Assembly (NCBI RefSeq): GCF_001642325.1
Contig: NZ_LSFI01000019.1
Span: 1-45,342, forward strand
DNA from: Thermodesulfatator autotrophicus
GTDB lineage: Bacteria; Desulfobacterota; Thermodesulfobacteria; Thermodesulfobacteriales; Thermodesulfatatoraceae
Direction: 5' to 3'
DNA length: 45,342 nucleotides
Of this stretch, positions 24,748-31,555 are shown piece by piece. The notes beneath the pieces were generated by a model. It did not search any database. It saw only the letters and a program-made list of their open reading frames with translations, and was not told where the DNA came from. Both the position numbers and the translations under genes were made by a program. The first letter of the stretch is position 1. Each line of letters begins with the position of its first letter.

Positions 24748-25022
24748 ATTTGTCTTAAATAAACCCCTGTAACTTTTTTGTCACCACCAGGGCTATTAAT
24801 GAGAGCCTCTCTTTACCTAAATTCCCGCTTAAGGAAAAGAGCGTGATATTAACCTGACCGACCGCCAGCAGGCACAACAAATTGTAGGCTTTGACCACGC
24901 ACAGGAATCTCTTTAAATGAAGCTGGTGATTATTGGTTGATGTTTTTACAGGAATGTTTGCTAAAATTTTTCTAAAGTTAAGGAATATCTTTTCCGAAAA
25001 AAATATTAGGATAAAAAATTTC
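24748..25022. other. Non-coding interval, possible gene relic
   Basis: No complete gene is seen. One short stretch (24841-24921) reads without stops on either strand: plus gives RDINLTDRQQAQQIVGFDH before a stop, minus gives FKEIPVRGQSLQFVVPAGG before a stop. This may be the tail of a decayed gene, but neither reading was recognised. The rest is AT-rich. Confidence 0.25.
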
Positions 25023-25050
25023 TTGACACCTTAAAAAAGTTAGATAGCAT
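25023..25050 (+). promoter_or_regulatory. Sigma-70-like promoter driving a non-coding transcript
   Basis: A perfect -35 TTGACA (25023-25028) and a -10 TAGCAT (25045-25050) with a 16-base spacer. No gene with a ribosome site follows on this strand before two terminators. Confidence 0.55.
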
Positions 25051-25055
25051 TATAT

Positions 25056-25104
25056 ATGGTCTTTGGGCCATGGAAGCCCTTGGGATTTATCCCAGGGGCT
25101 TTTT
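25056..25104 (+). ncRNA. Candidate small RNA of about 50 bases
   Basis: A promoter at 25023-25050 is followed within about 25 bases by a strong intrinsic terminator. The transcript would be a very short RNA consisting of a leader (GGTCTTTGGGCCATGG, itself able to pair GGTC/GGCC weakly) and the terminator hairpin. It matches no family that I recognise (not 6S, tmRNA or SRP RNA). It could also be a leader whose gene has been lost. Confidence 0.4.
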
Positions 25105-25112
25105 TGTTTTTT
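25074..25112 (+). terminator. Strong intrinsic terminator
   Basis: A 12-pair stem, AAGCCCTTGGGA (25074-25085) with TCCCAGGGGCTT (25090-25101), a four-base loop and a U-rich tail TTTTTTGTTTTTT. Confidence 0.8.
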
Positions 25113-25155
25113 GATAAAAGGAAAATGATGGGGGATGGTGTCTGGTTTTGTTTGT

Positions 25156-25228
25156 CCAGCGGGCCGACCTTCCAAAAAAATCTCGCCCGCCCCTCCCGCA
25201 GAGATTTAGGCGGCCCGCTGGTTTTTTT
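25156..25228 (+). terminator. Long structured hairpin with U-tract, converging on def
   Basis: CCAGCGGGCCG (25156-25166) pairs perfectly with CGGCCCGCTGG (25211-25221), followed by seven T. Inside, AAATCTC (25178-25184) pairs with GAGATTT (25201-25207). The U-tract follows only in the plus direction, so it ends plus-strand transcripts. It may also stabilise the 3' end of the def message, which ends at 25227. Confidence 0.65.
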
Positions 25229-25730
25229 ATTTAGGGCGGTGTTTTTTCCACCAGCGTTTAAAAAGGTTTTTCTTAAGTGGGGATAGATAATCTATGTAAA
25301 GCCTTCCATTCAGGTGGTCTAGCTCATGCTGGACAGCCTTGGCACCAAGGCCTTCAAGTTCCATTTCAAACGGATTCCCGTCCCGGTCAAGGGCTTTTAC
25401 TAAAACTTTGGTCTTACGTTTTACTTTGGCGCTATATCCAGGAATACTCAGACAACCCTCTTCTTCTATTGTTTCGCCTTCGGCTTCTACTATTTCAGGA
25501 TTGATAAAAACTAAAAGCTCAGGGGAGCCTTCCCGCTGTTTTAAGTCTATAATAAAAAGCCGTTTTAATTCACCTACCTGATTGGCTGCTAGCCCAAGGC
25601 CCTTGGCTTCATACATAGTTTCAGCCATGTCATCTATCAGGGCCTGCAATTCTCCGTTTATTTCTGAAACCGGCTTAGCCGTCTCCCTTAATATTGGATC
25701 CCCTAAAATACGTATCTTTCTTTTGGCCAT
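25227..25730 (-). CDS. def: Peptide deformylase
   Basis: Removes the formyl group from nascent proteins. The 167 residues have the three metal and active-site motifs: motif 1 GLGLAANQVG, motif 2 EEGCLSIPGY (metal Cys) and motif 3 HELDHLNGRLYID (two metal His and the catalytic Glu). Length and motifs fit a type 1 bacterial enzyme. The usual partner fmt is not adjacent. It lies 39 bases after livM on the same strand, so it may be read through from the liv operon. No clear ribosome site precedes the ATG. Confidence 0.96.
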   Translation of the reverse strand: MAKRKIRILGDPILRETAKPVSEINGELQALIDDMAETMYEAKGLGLAANQVGELKRLFIIDLKQREGSPELLVFINPEIVEAEGETIEEEGCLSIPGYSAKVKRKTKVLVKALDRDGNPFEMELEGLGAKAVQHELDHLNGRLYIDYLSPLKKNLFKRWWKKHRPK

Positions 25731-25769
25731 AATGTTTAAACCATACTAAAAAGTTAGAAAATTTAAAGT

Positions 25770-26717
25770 CTAAGTAGCTATTTTGTGTCTAAATTGACCT
25801 ATCCACTTACCTAAACCTTTAAACAATCCCTCTGGTAAAAATATCATAATTAATACCAAAATGGCTCCAAAAACCAGGACATCATAATCTTCGAAGACCG
25901 TAAGTACTTCAGGAAGAATAGTAAGTACGGCTGCTCCTAAAAGCGCCCCCCAGAGACTGGCAACTCCTCCGATAACAACCATAGTTACCAGCTTCACCGA
26001 ATGAAGAAAGGTAAAACTGGTAGGAGCAATAAACATGGCAAAGTGGGCGTATAAGCTTCCCGCCAGGCCGGCCAGTGCGGCCGAAAGTAGAAAAACAATT
26101 AGCTTCAAACGATTAGTGTCGTAGCCCAAAGAGACTGTAGCAGCTTCGCTGTCGTGAATGGCAAGAAGACCTCTGCCAAAAGGAGAATGAGCCAAATGTA
26201 AGGCCCCAAGCAGCGCCAGGAATAAAATGCCGCCAAAAAGGAAATAATACTCACGACTTTCCATAAAAACCTTACCCAGAATTTCTAGCGGAGGTATTCC
26301 AACTAATCCAGAGGGGCCACCAGTTAAAGAGATAAGCTCTTTGAAAAAGATATAGACAATGACGCCAAAACCCAGGGTAGCCATTGCTAGATAATGGCCC
26401 TTTAACCTTAAGGCAGGAAGGCCTATCATTAGCGCCGCTATAAAAGTCACTAGCTGGGCTACTCCCAGGGCTGGCAAGCATCCCCAACCAAATTTGGCCG
26501 TTAATATCCCTGAGGTATAAGCCCCTAGCCCGTAAAAAGCAGCATGCCCCAGTGAAACCTGGCCGGCATATCCCATGAGCAAAGAAAGGCCTATAACAAT
26601 TAGGCCTTTTAAAAAGAGGATATTCAAAATATTGAAGTAGTAATCATTATGGTTCAAAAAACCTATGGTCAAAATAACTACGGCCAGAAAAGTAAGGGCT
26701 AGATATTGGTTCTTCAT
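25770..26717 (-). CDS. livM: Branched-chain amino acid ABC transporter permease LivM
   Basis: One of the two inner-membrane permeases of a HAAT-type importer for leucine, isoleucine, valine or related amino acids. The 315 residues are highly hydrophobic and carry the LivM signatures LLMGYAGQVSLGHAAFYGLGAY, the GPSGLVGIP motif and the coupling-loop region YDTNRLKL. It overlaps livH by ATGA. The ATPases LivG and LivF, usually next, are missing here; def follows instead. Confidence 0.93.
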   Translation of the reverse strand: MKNQYLALTFLAVVILTIGFLNHNDYYFNILNILFLKGLIVIGLSLLMGYAGQVSLGHAAFYGLGAYTSGILTAKFGWGCLPALGVAQLVTFIAALMIGLPALRLKGHYLAMATLGFGVIVYIFFKELISLTGGPSGLVGIPPLEILGKVFMESREYYFLFGGILFLALLGALHLAHSPFGRGLLAIHDSEAATVSLGYDTNRLKLIVFLLSAALAGLAGSLYAHFAMFIAPTSFTFLHSVKLVTMVVIGGVASLWGALLGAAVLTILPEVLTVFEDYDVLVFGAILVLIMIFLPEGLFKGLGKWIGQFRHKIAT

Positions 26718-27586
26718 AGTTTTTTTGTCGCCCCTTTTCCGAAAAGACCTTCAGGTTTCAATAATAAAACCAGTATAAGGATTACAAAGGCAGCGGCGTC
26801 CTTGTAAGCCGAAGAAATAAAACCTGCAGCAAAGGCCTCTAAAAGGCCCAAAACAAAGCCACCTACAACGGCTCCAAGCCCTGAGGTAAGGCCTCCCAGA
26901 ACCGCGGCACTGAAACCTTTAAGCCCCAAAAGGGTTCCCATATCGTAAGTGGCAAAGGTAATAGGAGATATCACCACCCCTGCTACCGCCGAGGTAGCGG
27001 CACTCAAGGCAAAGGCCAGCAAGACCAGAGGTTCCACTTTGATACCCACCAGCCGCGCGGCCAGGCGATTGACCGCCGAGGCCCTCATGGCCTTTCCCAC
27101 CATGGTTTTTCGGAAAAAAAGCTCCATTAAAAGTACGCAAATTAAAGTAGCGATAAGTACCAAAATTTTTTGAGGAACGATAGTTGCCCCCAAAAGATGG
27201 ATGGGCGTATCACCCAAAAAGCTGGGGACAGAAAGGGGGTCTTTCCCCCAGGCAAACATAGCCACGCCTTTTATTAATATAGAAAGGCCAATGGTGATAA
27301 TAATAAGAGTTATATGGCTGGCGTGGCGAGCAGGATAAATAGCCAGCCTTTCCATGATTATACCAATCAGGGCAACAATACCCACCGAAAGAAAAAAGGC
27401 CAGAGGAATAGGCAGGCCCAGGGCACAAAAAGTAGCCATAAACATGGCCCCAAGCATTACAAATTCACCTTGGGCAAAGTTTATGACCTCGGTGGCATTG
27501 TAAACTATGGTGAAACCAAGGGCGATGAGGGCATAAATAGCCCCGTTTGTCAGACCGGAAAAAATAAACTGTATTAATTCACTCAT
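26714..27586 (-). CDS. livH: Branched-chain amino acid ABC transporter permease LivH
   Basis: The second permease of the same importer, 290 residues. Family motifs: NGAIYALIALGFTIVY near the N-terminus, VINFAQGEFVMLGAM, and the coupling-loop region MRASAVNRLAARLVGI. ATG at 27586 is preferred over the TTG five codons upstream because GGAAGAAC lies just before it. It follows livK after an intergenic terminator and overlaps livM. Confidence 0.93.
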   Translation of the reverse strand: MSELIQFIFSGLTNGAIYALIALGFTIVYNATEVINFAQGEFVMLGAMFMATFCALGLPIPLAFFLSVGIVALIGIIMERLAIYPARHASHITLIIITIGLSILIKGVAMFAWGKDPLSVPSFLGDTPIHLLGATIVPQKILVLIATLICVLLMELFFRKTMVGKAMRASAVNRLAARLVGIKVEPLVLLAFALSAATSAVAGVVISPITFATYDMGTLLGLKGFSAAVLGGLTSGLGAVVGGFVLGLLEAFAAGFISSAYKDAAAFVILILVLLLKPEGLFGKGATKKL

Positions 27587-27645
27587 TTGTTCTTCCGTCA
27601 AAAAGCGGAAGTGACTTTATTACAGGATTTTAAATTGGCAACCCT

Positions 27646-27680
27646 TTAAAAAAGAAAGGGGAGCTTAAAGCCCCCCTTGT
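27646..27680 (-). terminator. Attenuating terminator between livK and livH
   Basis: On the minus strand AAGGGGGGCTTTAAGCTCCCCTT (27656-27678) folds into a hairpin, followed by TCTTTTTT. It would let livK be made in excess over the permeases, as is common for binding proteins. Confidence 0.65.
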
Positions 27681-27684
27681 CATG

Positions 27685-28824
27685 CTATTTTATTAATTGC
27701 CAGTCGCCATTTTGGATGCGGATTAGAACAAAAGCTGTTTTCTCATCAAGACCATTATGGTCAGTAGGAGACATGTTAAATATGCCGTGGATGCCCACGA
27801 TACCTCTTAAGTTTTCAAGGGCCTCACGGATTTTAGCCCGGTCAGCCCCGGCTTTTTCAAGGGCTGCCTTTAAAAGCAAGAAGGCATCGTAAGCATGCCC
27901 TCCGAAGGCTGAAGGTTCTTTGCCAAAACGGGCTTTATACCTGGCAATATAGTCAAGTAAGAGTTTCTTTTGGGGGTCATCGTCTGGAAGCTGGTCTGCC
28001 ACTAAAATTTTGCCAGCTGGAAGAATTATGCCTTCAGCGGCATCGCCGGCAAGTTCTATAAATTTCTTAGAGGCTACGCCGTGGCTCATAAAAAGCTGCT
28101 GTTTCATACCAAGCTGTTTCATATTCTTAGCCACAATAGCTGGCCCGGGGTTTGTTCCCCAGCAAATAACAGCATCGGGGTTTTTGCTCCTTATACGGGT
28201 AAGCTGAGGGGTCATATCAGTGTCTTTAGGGCCAAAAAGTTCATCAGCTACAATTTCAATGCCATATTCTTTAGCCAGGGATTTGAGCTCTTCTCTTCCG
28301 CTCTGACCAAAACCGTTTGAAACAGTAATAATGGCTACTTTTTTAATACCATTAGCCTGACAGTACTCATAAATTTTTTTAACAGCCAGGCGGTCGCTTT
28401 GGGCAGTTTTAAAAACCCAGGGTTTTACTGGTTCTACTATTTTAATACCAGCAGCACAGGAAATAAGCGGGACTTTGTATCTCTCTACAAAGGGAACTAC
28501 CGCCAAAGTAGTACCAGTGCGGCTTGGGCCAATTATGGCAAGAACTCTGTCCTGCACAATGAGCTTAGTAACCTTTTTAACGGCATTAGTTTCTTCACCT
28601 TCGGTGTCATAAACCACCAGTTCTACAGGATGGCCATTTATGCCTCCGGCCTTGTTTACTTCGTCAACCAGCATAACCAGGGTGTTACGCTCTGGTTCAC
28701 CAATAAAAGAGGTTGGCCCGGTGATAGAAAAAAGCGCACCTATTTTATAAGGTTTTCCTGCCCATACACTGGTGCTTACCAGCAGAAAAGATACTAAAAT
28801 AAAAGATAGTAAAAATTTCTTCAT
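27685..28824 (-). CDS. livK: Branched-chain amino acid ABC transporter substrate-binding protein
   Basis: A 379-residue periplasmic binding protein with a Sec signal peptide (LLSFILVSFLLVSTSVWA, cleavage near 22). It has the type 1 periplasmic-binding fold of the LivJ/K family: IGALFSITGPTSFIGEPERN, a central DTEGEETNAVKKVTKLI and ...GHAYDAFLLLKAALEKAGAD near the end. No lipobox, so it is free in the periplasm. GGGGAGGAG precedes the ATG. It heads the livKHM operon and has its own well-formed promoter. The ligand class is inferred from the family; related proteins bind amides or aromatic acids. Confidence 0.9.
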   Translation of the reverse strand: MKKFLLSFILVSFLLVSTSVWAGKPYKIGALFSITGPTSFIGEPERNTLVMLVDEVNKAGGINGHPVELVVYDTEGEETNAVKKVTKLIVQDRVLAIIGPSRTGTTLAVVPFVERYKVPLISCAAGIKIVEPVKPWVFKTAQSDRLAVKKIYEYCQANGIKKVAIITVSNGFGQSGREELKSLAKEYGIEIVADELFGPKDTDMTPQLTRIRSKNPDAVICWGTNPGPAIVAKNMKQLGMKQQLFMSHGVASKKFIELAGDAAEGIILPAGKILVADQLPDDDPQKKLLLDYIARYKARFGKEPSAFGGHAYDAFLLLKAALEKAGADRAKIREALENLRGIVGIHGIFNMSPTDHNGLDEKTAFVLIRIQNGDWQLIK

Positions 28825-28856
28825 ACAACTCCTCCCCTTGTAATTAATTTTTGGAC

Positions 28857-28885
28857 ATAATAGCTAAAAATTTATACTTTTTCAA
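28857..28885 (-). promoter_or_regulatory. Sigma-70-like promoter of livKHM
   Basis: On the minus strand TTGAAA (28880-28885) and TATTAT (28857-28862) are spaced by 17 bases, about 30 bases before the livK start. It partly faces the divergent phosphatase gene at 28901. Confidence 0.6.
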
Positions 28886-28900
28886 AAAGGATTTGACAAA

Positions 28901-29347
28901 ATGATAAAAGTTTTTATTTATCCTAACCGTATAGCCATTGGTGAACTCGGAAATTTCAGAGGCAGAGAAGAAACCATTTGCTGGATTGCCGCTTACAAAG
29001 AAAAACTACCTGAAGTGTCTCAACTGGTTAAACCCAATTTTTTCTTGTTTTTGAACTTTGACGATATCACAAGCGAAAAAGAAGCCCTTATTTTTGGCTT
29101 AACACCCTTTGACGAAGTTATGGCCGAACTTACAGCTGAAACTTTAATTGCCGCCTTAAAGGCCCAGTGTGAAAATTTTATATTTTCCTGCGATGCCGGT
29201 ATAAGTCGTTCTGCGGGTATGGCCGAAGCCTTTTGTGTGTTTTTAAAAGAGCAGGGAAAGGCCTACCAAAAATTTGCCCACCGCCACACCAGCCCCAATC
29301 TCCTGGTTAAAGAAAGGCTTTTAAAAGCCCTTAAAATGCTAGCCTAA
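28901..29347 (+). CDS. Protein tyrosine/dual-specificity phosphatase-like protein
   Basis: A 148-residue protein with a CX5R phosphatase loop, SCDAGISRSAG (Cys97, Arg103), and an upstream acidic pair LNFDDI (Asp54, Asp55) that could supply the general acid. This matches small bacterial dual-specificity phosphatase-like proteins. No signal peptide. The substrate is unknown, and no kinase or phospho-signalling gene is nearby. AAGGA lies upstream of the ATG. It is divergent from livK and followed by a repeat cluster. Confidence 0.7.
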   Translation: MIKVFIYPNRIAIGELGNFRGREETICWIAAYKEKLPEVSQLVKPNFFLFLNFDDITSEKEALIFGLTPFDEVMAELTAETLIAALKAQCENFIFSCDAGISRSAGMAEAFCVFLKEQGKAYQKFAHRHTSPNLLVKERLLKALKMLA

Positions 29348-29372
29348 TTATCTAAGAGACCTTTGCAAAATA

Positions 29373-29493
29373 TCTCCCCGAGACCGCTTTACTTGTCCCG
29401 AGCGAAGCCAGGGATCTCCTCGCAGTGACAGTTGGGTTGTCATTGCGAGCCCTTTCCCGGGTCATTGCGAGCCACGAAGTGGCGAAGCAACCT
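29373..29493. repeat. Palindromic dispersed repeat cluster
   Basis: Modules in order: GACCGCTTTACTTGTCCCGAGCGAAG, GGATCTCCTCGCAGTGACAG, TTGTCATTGCGAGCCC and GTCATTGCGAGCCACGAAGTGGCGAAGCAA (each shown only in part elsewhere). The inverted pieces TCGCAGTGACA and TGTCATTGCGA make hairpins. It fills the 169-base gap between the convergent phosphatase and propeller genes. Confidence 0.8.
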
Positions 29494-29516
29494 CTTCCTT
29501 TAAACCAAATGACTTA

Positions 29517-31103
29517 TTAGTAGCTAAGGTCTCTCATTAATTGGGGCAAAGGAACTTTAAAAATTTTGGTCTCCCCTTCCCCTTTAAAGAAGTCCCCTTC
29601 AACCACCGCTATATAAACGCTGTCTTTATAACTGAATACTGCCTGGGTTGTCCCCTGAAAGCTCTCTTTCCACAAAAAGAACTGGTAACCTTCACGGGTG
29701 TAAAATAACACCGCCACGGTAGAACGTTTGGCTCCTGAAAGAATCCCTCCGAGGAGCCCGTATTCGTTATAAGGAATAAACACCCTCGGCCAGCCCTGCC
29801 ACAGGGTTACCCATGGATTAGGCCAGATAAGGACCTTTTTAGGGGTTTTAATTTCTGGCTCAGGGTTGTCCATAAAGACATATTGAACCCCTGCGCCGAA
29901 TTTAATGTTAGAACTCCAAACTTTTTTCTTGCCCTGATAAATCACCAGCTTACGCCCCACATTGAAAAACCCTGTTTCTAATTGTCTGTCTAAGTTAAGG
30001 TCTGCCCAAAAGGCCCCAAATATTCTAAAACCAGAAGGAACGTCTAACCTATTTTTTCGTTTAAGGCTTTCGCCTTCAATGGTAAAAACATAAACACCAG
30101 GGCCATAAAATTCTTCGTCATCAAAACTCTGGCCAATGAGGGTTTCTTTTACGCCGTCTAAATTAAAGTCAAAAAAGCGAAGAATATAAGGCGAATCCTT
30201 GGTAACTTTTAAAAAACTTGCCCCGGTAAACTTGATAAGGCGGGACTTGACACGTTTGCCGTCAAAAATATTTATGGCAATGAGGCCATTTGGCCCTATA
30301 GAAAAATTCACCAAGTCACCAAAGCCTTTATATTCGTAAACAAAGTGTTCCCGACCTTTTAGACGCTGGAAATAAATCTTCTTTTTGGTAAGAGAGGCAA
30401 GAAATAAGGCCTGCCCCATGGGGGCTACATCAAGGTGATAAACAATCTCTCGCAAGCGCCCTACAAGTTTATAAGGCCTGGCCTGAGGGCCAAATCCCGG
30501 CCTTTGAAAGACCCTTTGCTCAGATAGACTATAAACCCCCAGGATATGGTCATTACTATAAAAATAAAGAAGCCCATTTTCTGCAACAAAAAGTACTCTT
30601 TCCTTCCCTGCTGGTATCATCTCACGGGAGGTTATTTGCTGATAAGGTTGCCAGTTTAATTTGGGATAGGTTGCCCTTAATCTTTCATAAACAGGGAAGG
30701 CCTTGCCCGTTAAATCAAAAAAGAAAGCCGGAACCCCTGCCAGGCGTTCAGCCCGAGCCCCGGTTGAAACCGCACAACCTGGTGAAAAACAAAAGACCTT
30801 TAAAACGGCATACGCCGGGAAAACCTGAACCACCTGGGCCCGAGCAACTGGCTTTTCCTGATACCCCAAAACTTTTCCGGTATCAGGGTCAATTATTGGT
30901 TTACCTGGTTGATAAACCAGCCACCACTCCCCTATTTTTAAGCCCTGGTTGGCACCGAGATTCAAATAAAATTGGCCTTGCTGAACAATAATTTTCCCTG
31001 AAAGAGGAGGAAAATCTTTAAAAAGTTGGTCAATAGGCGGGGCAGCCAAAGAGAATCTGGCAAAGGCTAAGATACCTATCAATAATATGAAAAATTTTTT
31101 CAT
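29517..31103 (-). CDS. Exported protein with FlgT-like domain and FG-GAP-type repeats
   Basis: A 528-residue secreted protein of unknown function. A Sec signal peptide (1-20, ARFSLAAPP) is followed by a small domain (about 35-115) with QFYLNLGANQGLKIGEWW, DPDTGKVLGY and PVARAQVVQVFP, a pattern seen in FlgT C-domains and other surface proteins. The rest looks like a beta-propeller, with FG-GAP/VCBS-like calcium-site motifs FFDFNLDGVKETLIGQ and WADLNLDRQLETG. Two cysteines (CFSPGC) may form a disulfide. No membrane anchor. A role in the envelope or in motility is only a guess. It is divergent from a MerR-type regulator. Confidence 0.6.
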   Translation of the reverse strand: MKKFFILLIGILAFARFSLAAPPIDQLFKDFPPLSGKIIVQQGQFYLNLGANQGLKIGEWWLVYQPGKPIIDPDTGKVLGYQEKPVARAQVVQVFPAYAVLKVFCFSPGCAVSTGARAERLAGVPAFFFDLTGKAFPVYERLRATYPKLNWQPYQQITSREMIPAGKERVLFVAENGLLYFYSNDHILGVYSLSEQRVFQRPGFGPQARPYKLVGRLREIVYHLDVAPMGQALFLASLTKKKIYFQRLKGREHFVYEYKGFGDLVNFSIGPNGLIAINIFDGKRVKSRLIKFTGASFLKVTKDSPYILRFFDFNLDGVKETLIGQSFDDEEFYGPGVYVFTIEGESLKRKNRLDVPSGFRIFGAFWADLNLDRQLETGFFNVGRKLVIYQGKKKVWSSNIKFGAGVQYVFMDNPEPEIKTPKKVLIWPNPWVTLWQGWPRVFIPYNEYGLLGGILSGAKRSTVAVLFYTREGYQFFLWKESFQGTTQAVFSYKDSVYIAVVEGDFFKGEGETKIFKVPLPQLMRDLSY

Positions 31104-31123
31104 AAAAAGCCTCCCGAGTTTAA

Positions 31124-31160
31124 TTGCCTAAACTTTAGGCCAAAATTTATAGTTAGGCAA
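31124..31160. promoter_or_regulatory. Palindromic operator candidate in the divergent regulator region
   Basis: A perfect palindrome GCCTAAACTTTAGGC (31126-31140) is followed by a third half-site TTAGGCAA (31153-31160), which also pairs with TTGCCTAA at 31124. It lies between the divergent exported protein and the MerR/HspR-like regulator, a natural place for the regulator to bind. Confidence 0.45.
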
Positions 31161-31252
31161 AAACTTTTTGAACCGGAAATAAAAAGCTTTAATTGCCTTT
31201 CACCTGAGAAGGATTAATTTCTATAGAGGAAATTTAAGTCGGAGGCACAAAG

Positions 31253-31555
31253 ATGGCGATATATTATGAAATGAAAATTATTTGTGAAAAAATAGGCCTT
31301 ACCCCTAAAACCCTGCGCGTGTGGATAGAAGAAGGGCTCATTTCTCCCCGTCAGGAAGGCAGACGTTATATCTTTGACGAAGAGGACTTAAAGCGTCTCC
31401 TTCTAATCAGACGATTAAGAGATGATTTAGGGGTAAATCTCGCAGGCATTGACATTATTTTACAGCTACTTGATAGAATACAGGAACTCGAAAAAGAGGT
31501 TGAGCGTCTTAAAGATGCTCTGGGAGAAGGTTGTCCTCCAAGGCTTATGAGCTAA
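31253..31555 (+). CDS. MerR-superfamily regulator, HspR-like
   Basis: A 100-residue DNA-binding protein. The winged helix-turn-helix is IGLTPKTLRVWIEEGLISPRQEGRRYIFDEEDLKRL (given here as residues 16-51), followed by DDLGVNLAGIDIILQLL, the segment typical of HspR, and a short coiled coil (72-92). HspR represses dnaK and other chaperone genes; no chaperone gene is in view. GGAGG lies eight bases before the ATG. Its end overlaps the comEC start by 25 bases. Confidence 0.8.
   Translation: MAIYYEMKIICEKIGLTPKTLRVWIEEGLISPRQEGRRYIFDEEDLKRLLLIRRLRDDLGVNLAGIDIILQLLDRIQELEKEVERLKDALGEGCPPRLMS

Noticed and set aside
25056-25286. A 76-codon open frame on the plus strand
   Set aside because: It crosses two intrinsic terminators and the end of def, has no ribosome site and unlikely composition.
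28399-28797. A 132-codon antisense frame inside livK
   Set aside because: A shadow of the livK frame with low-complexity, unlikely composition.
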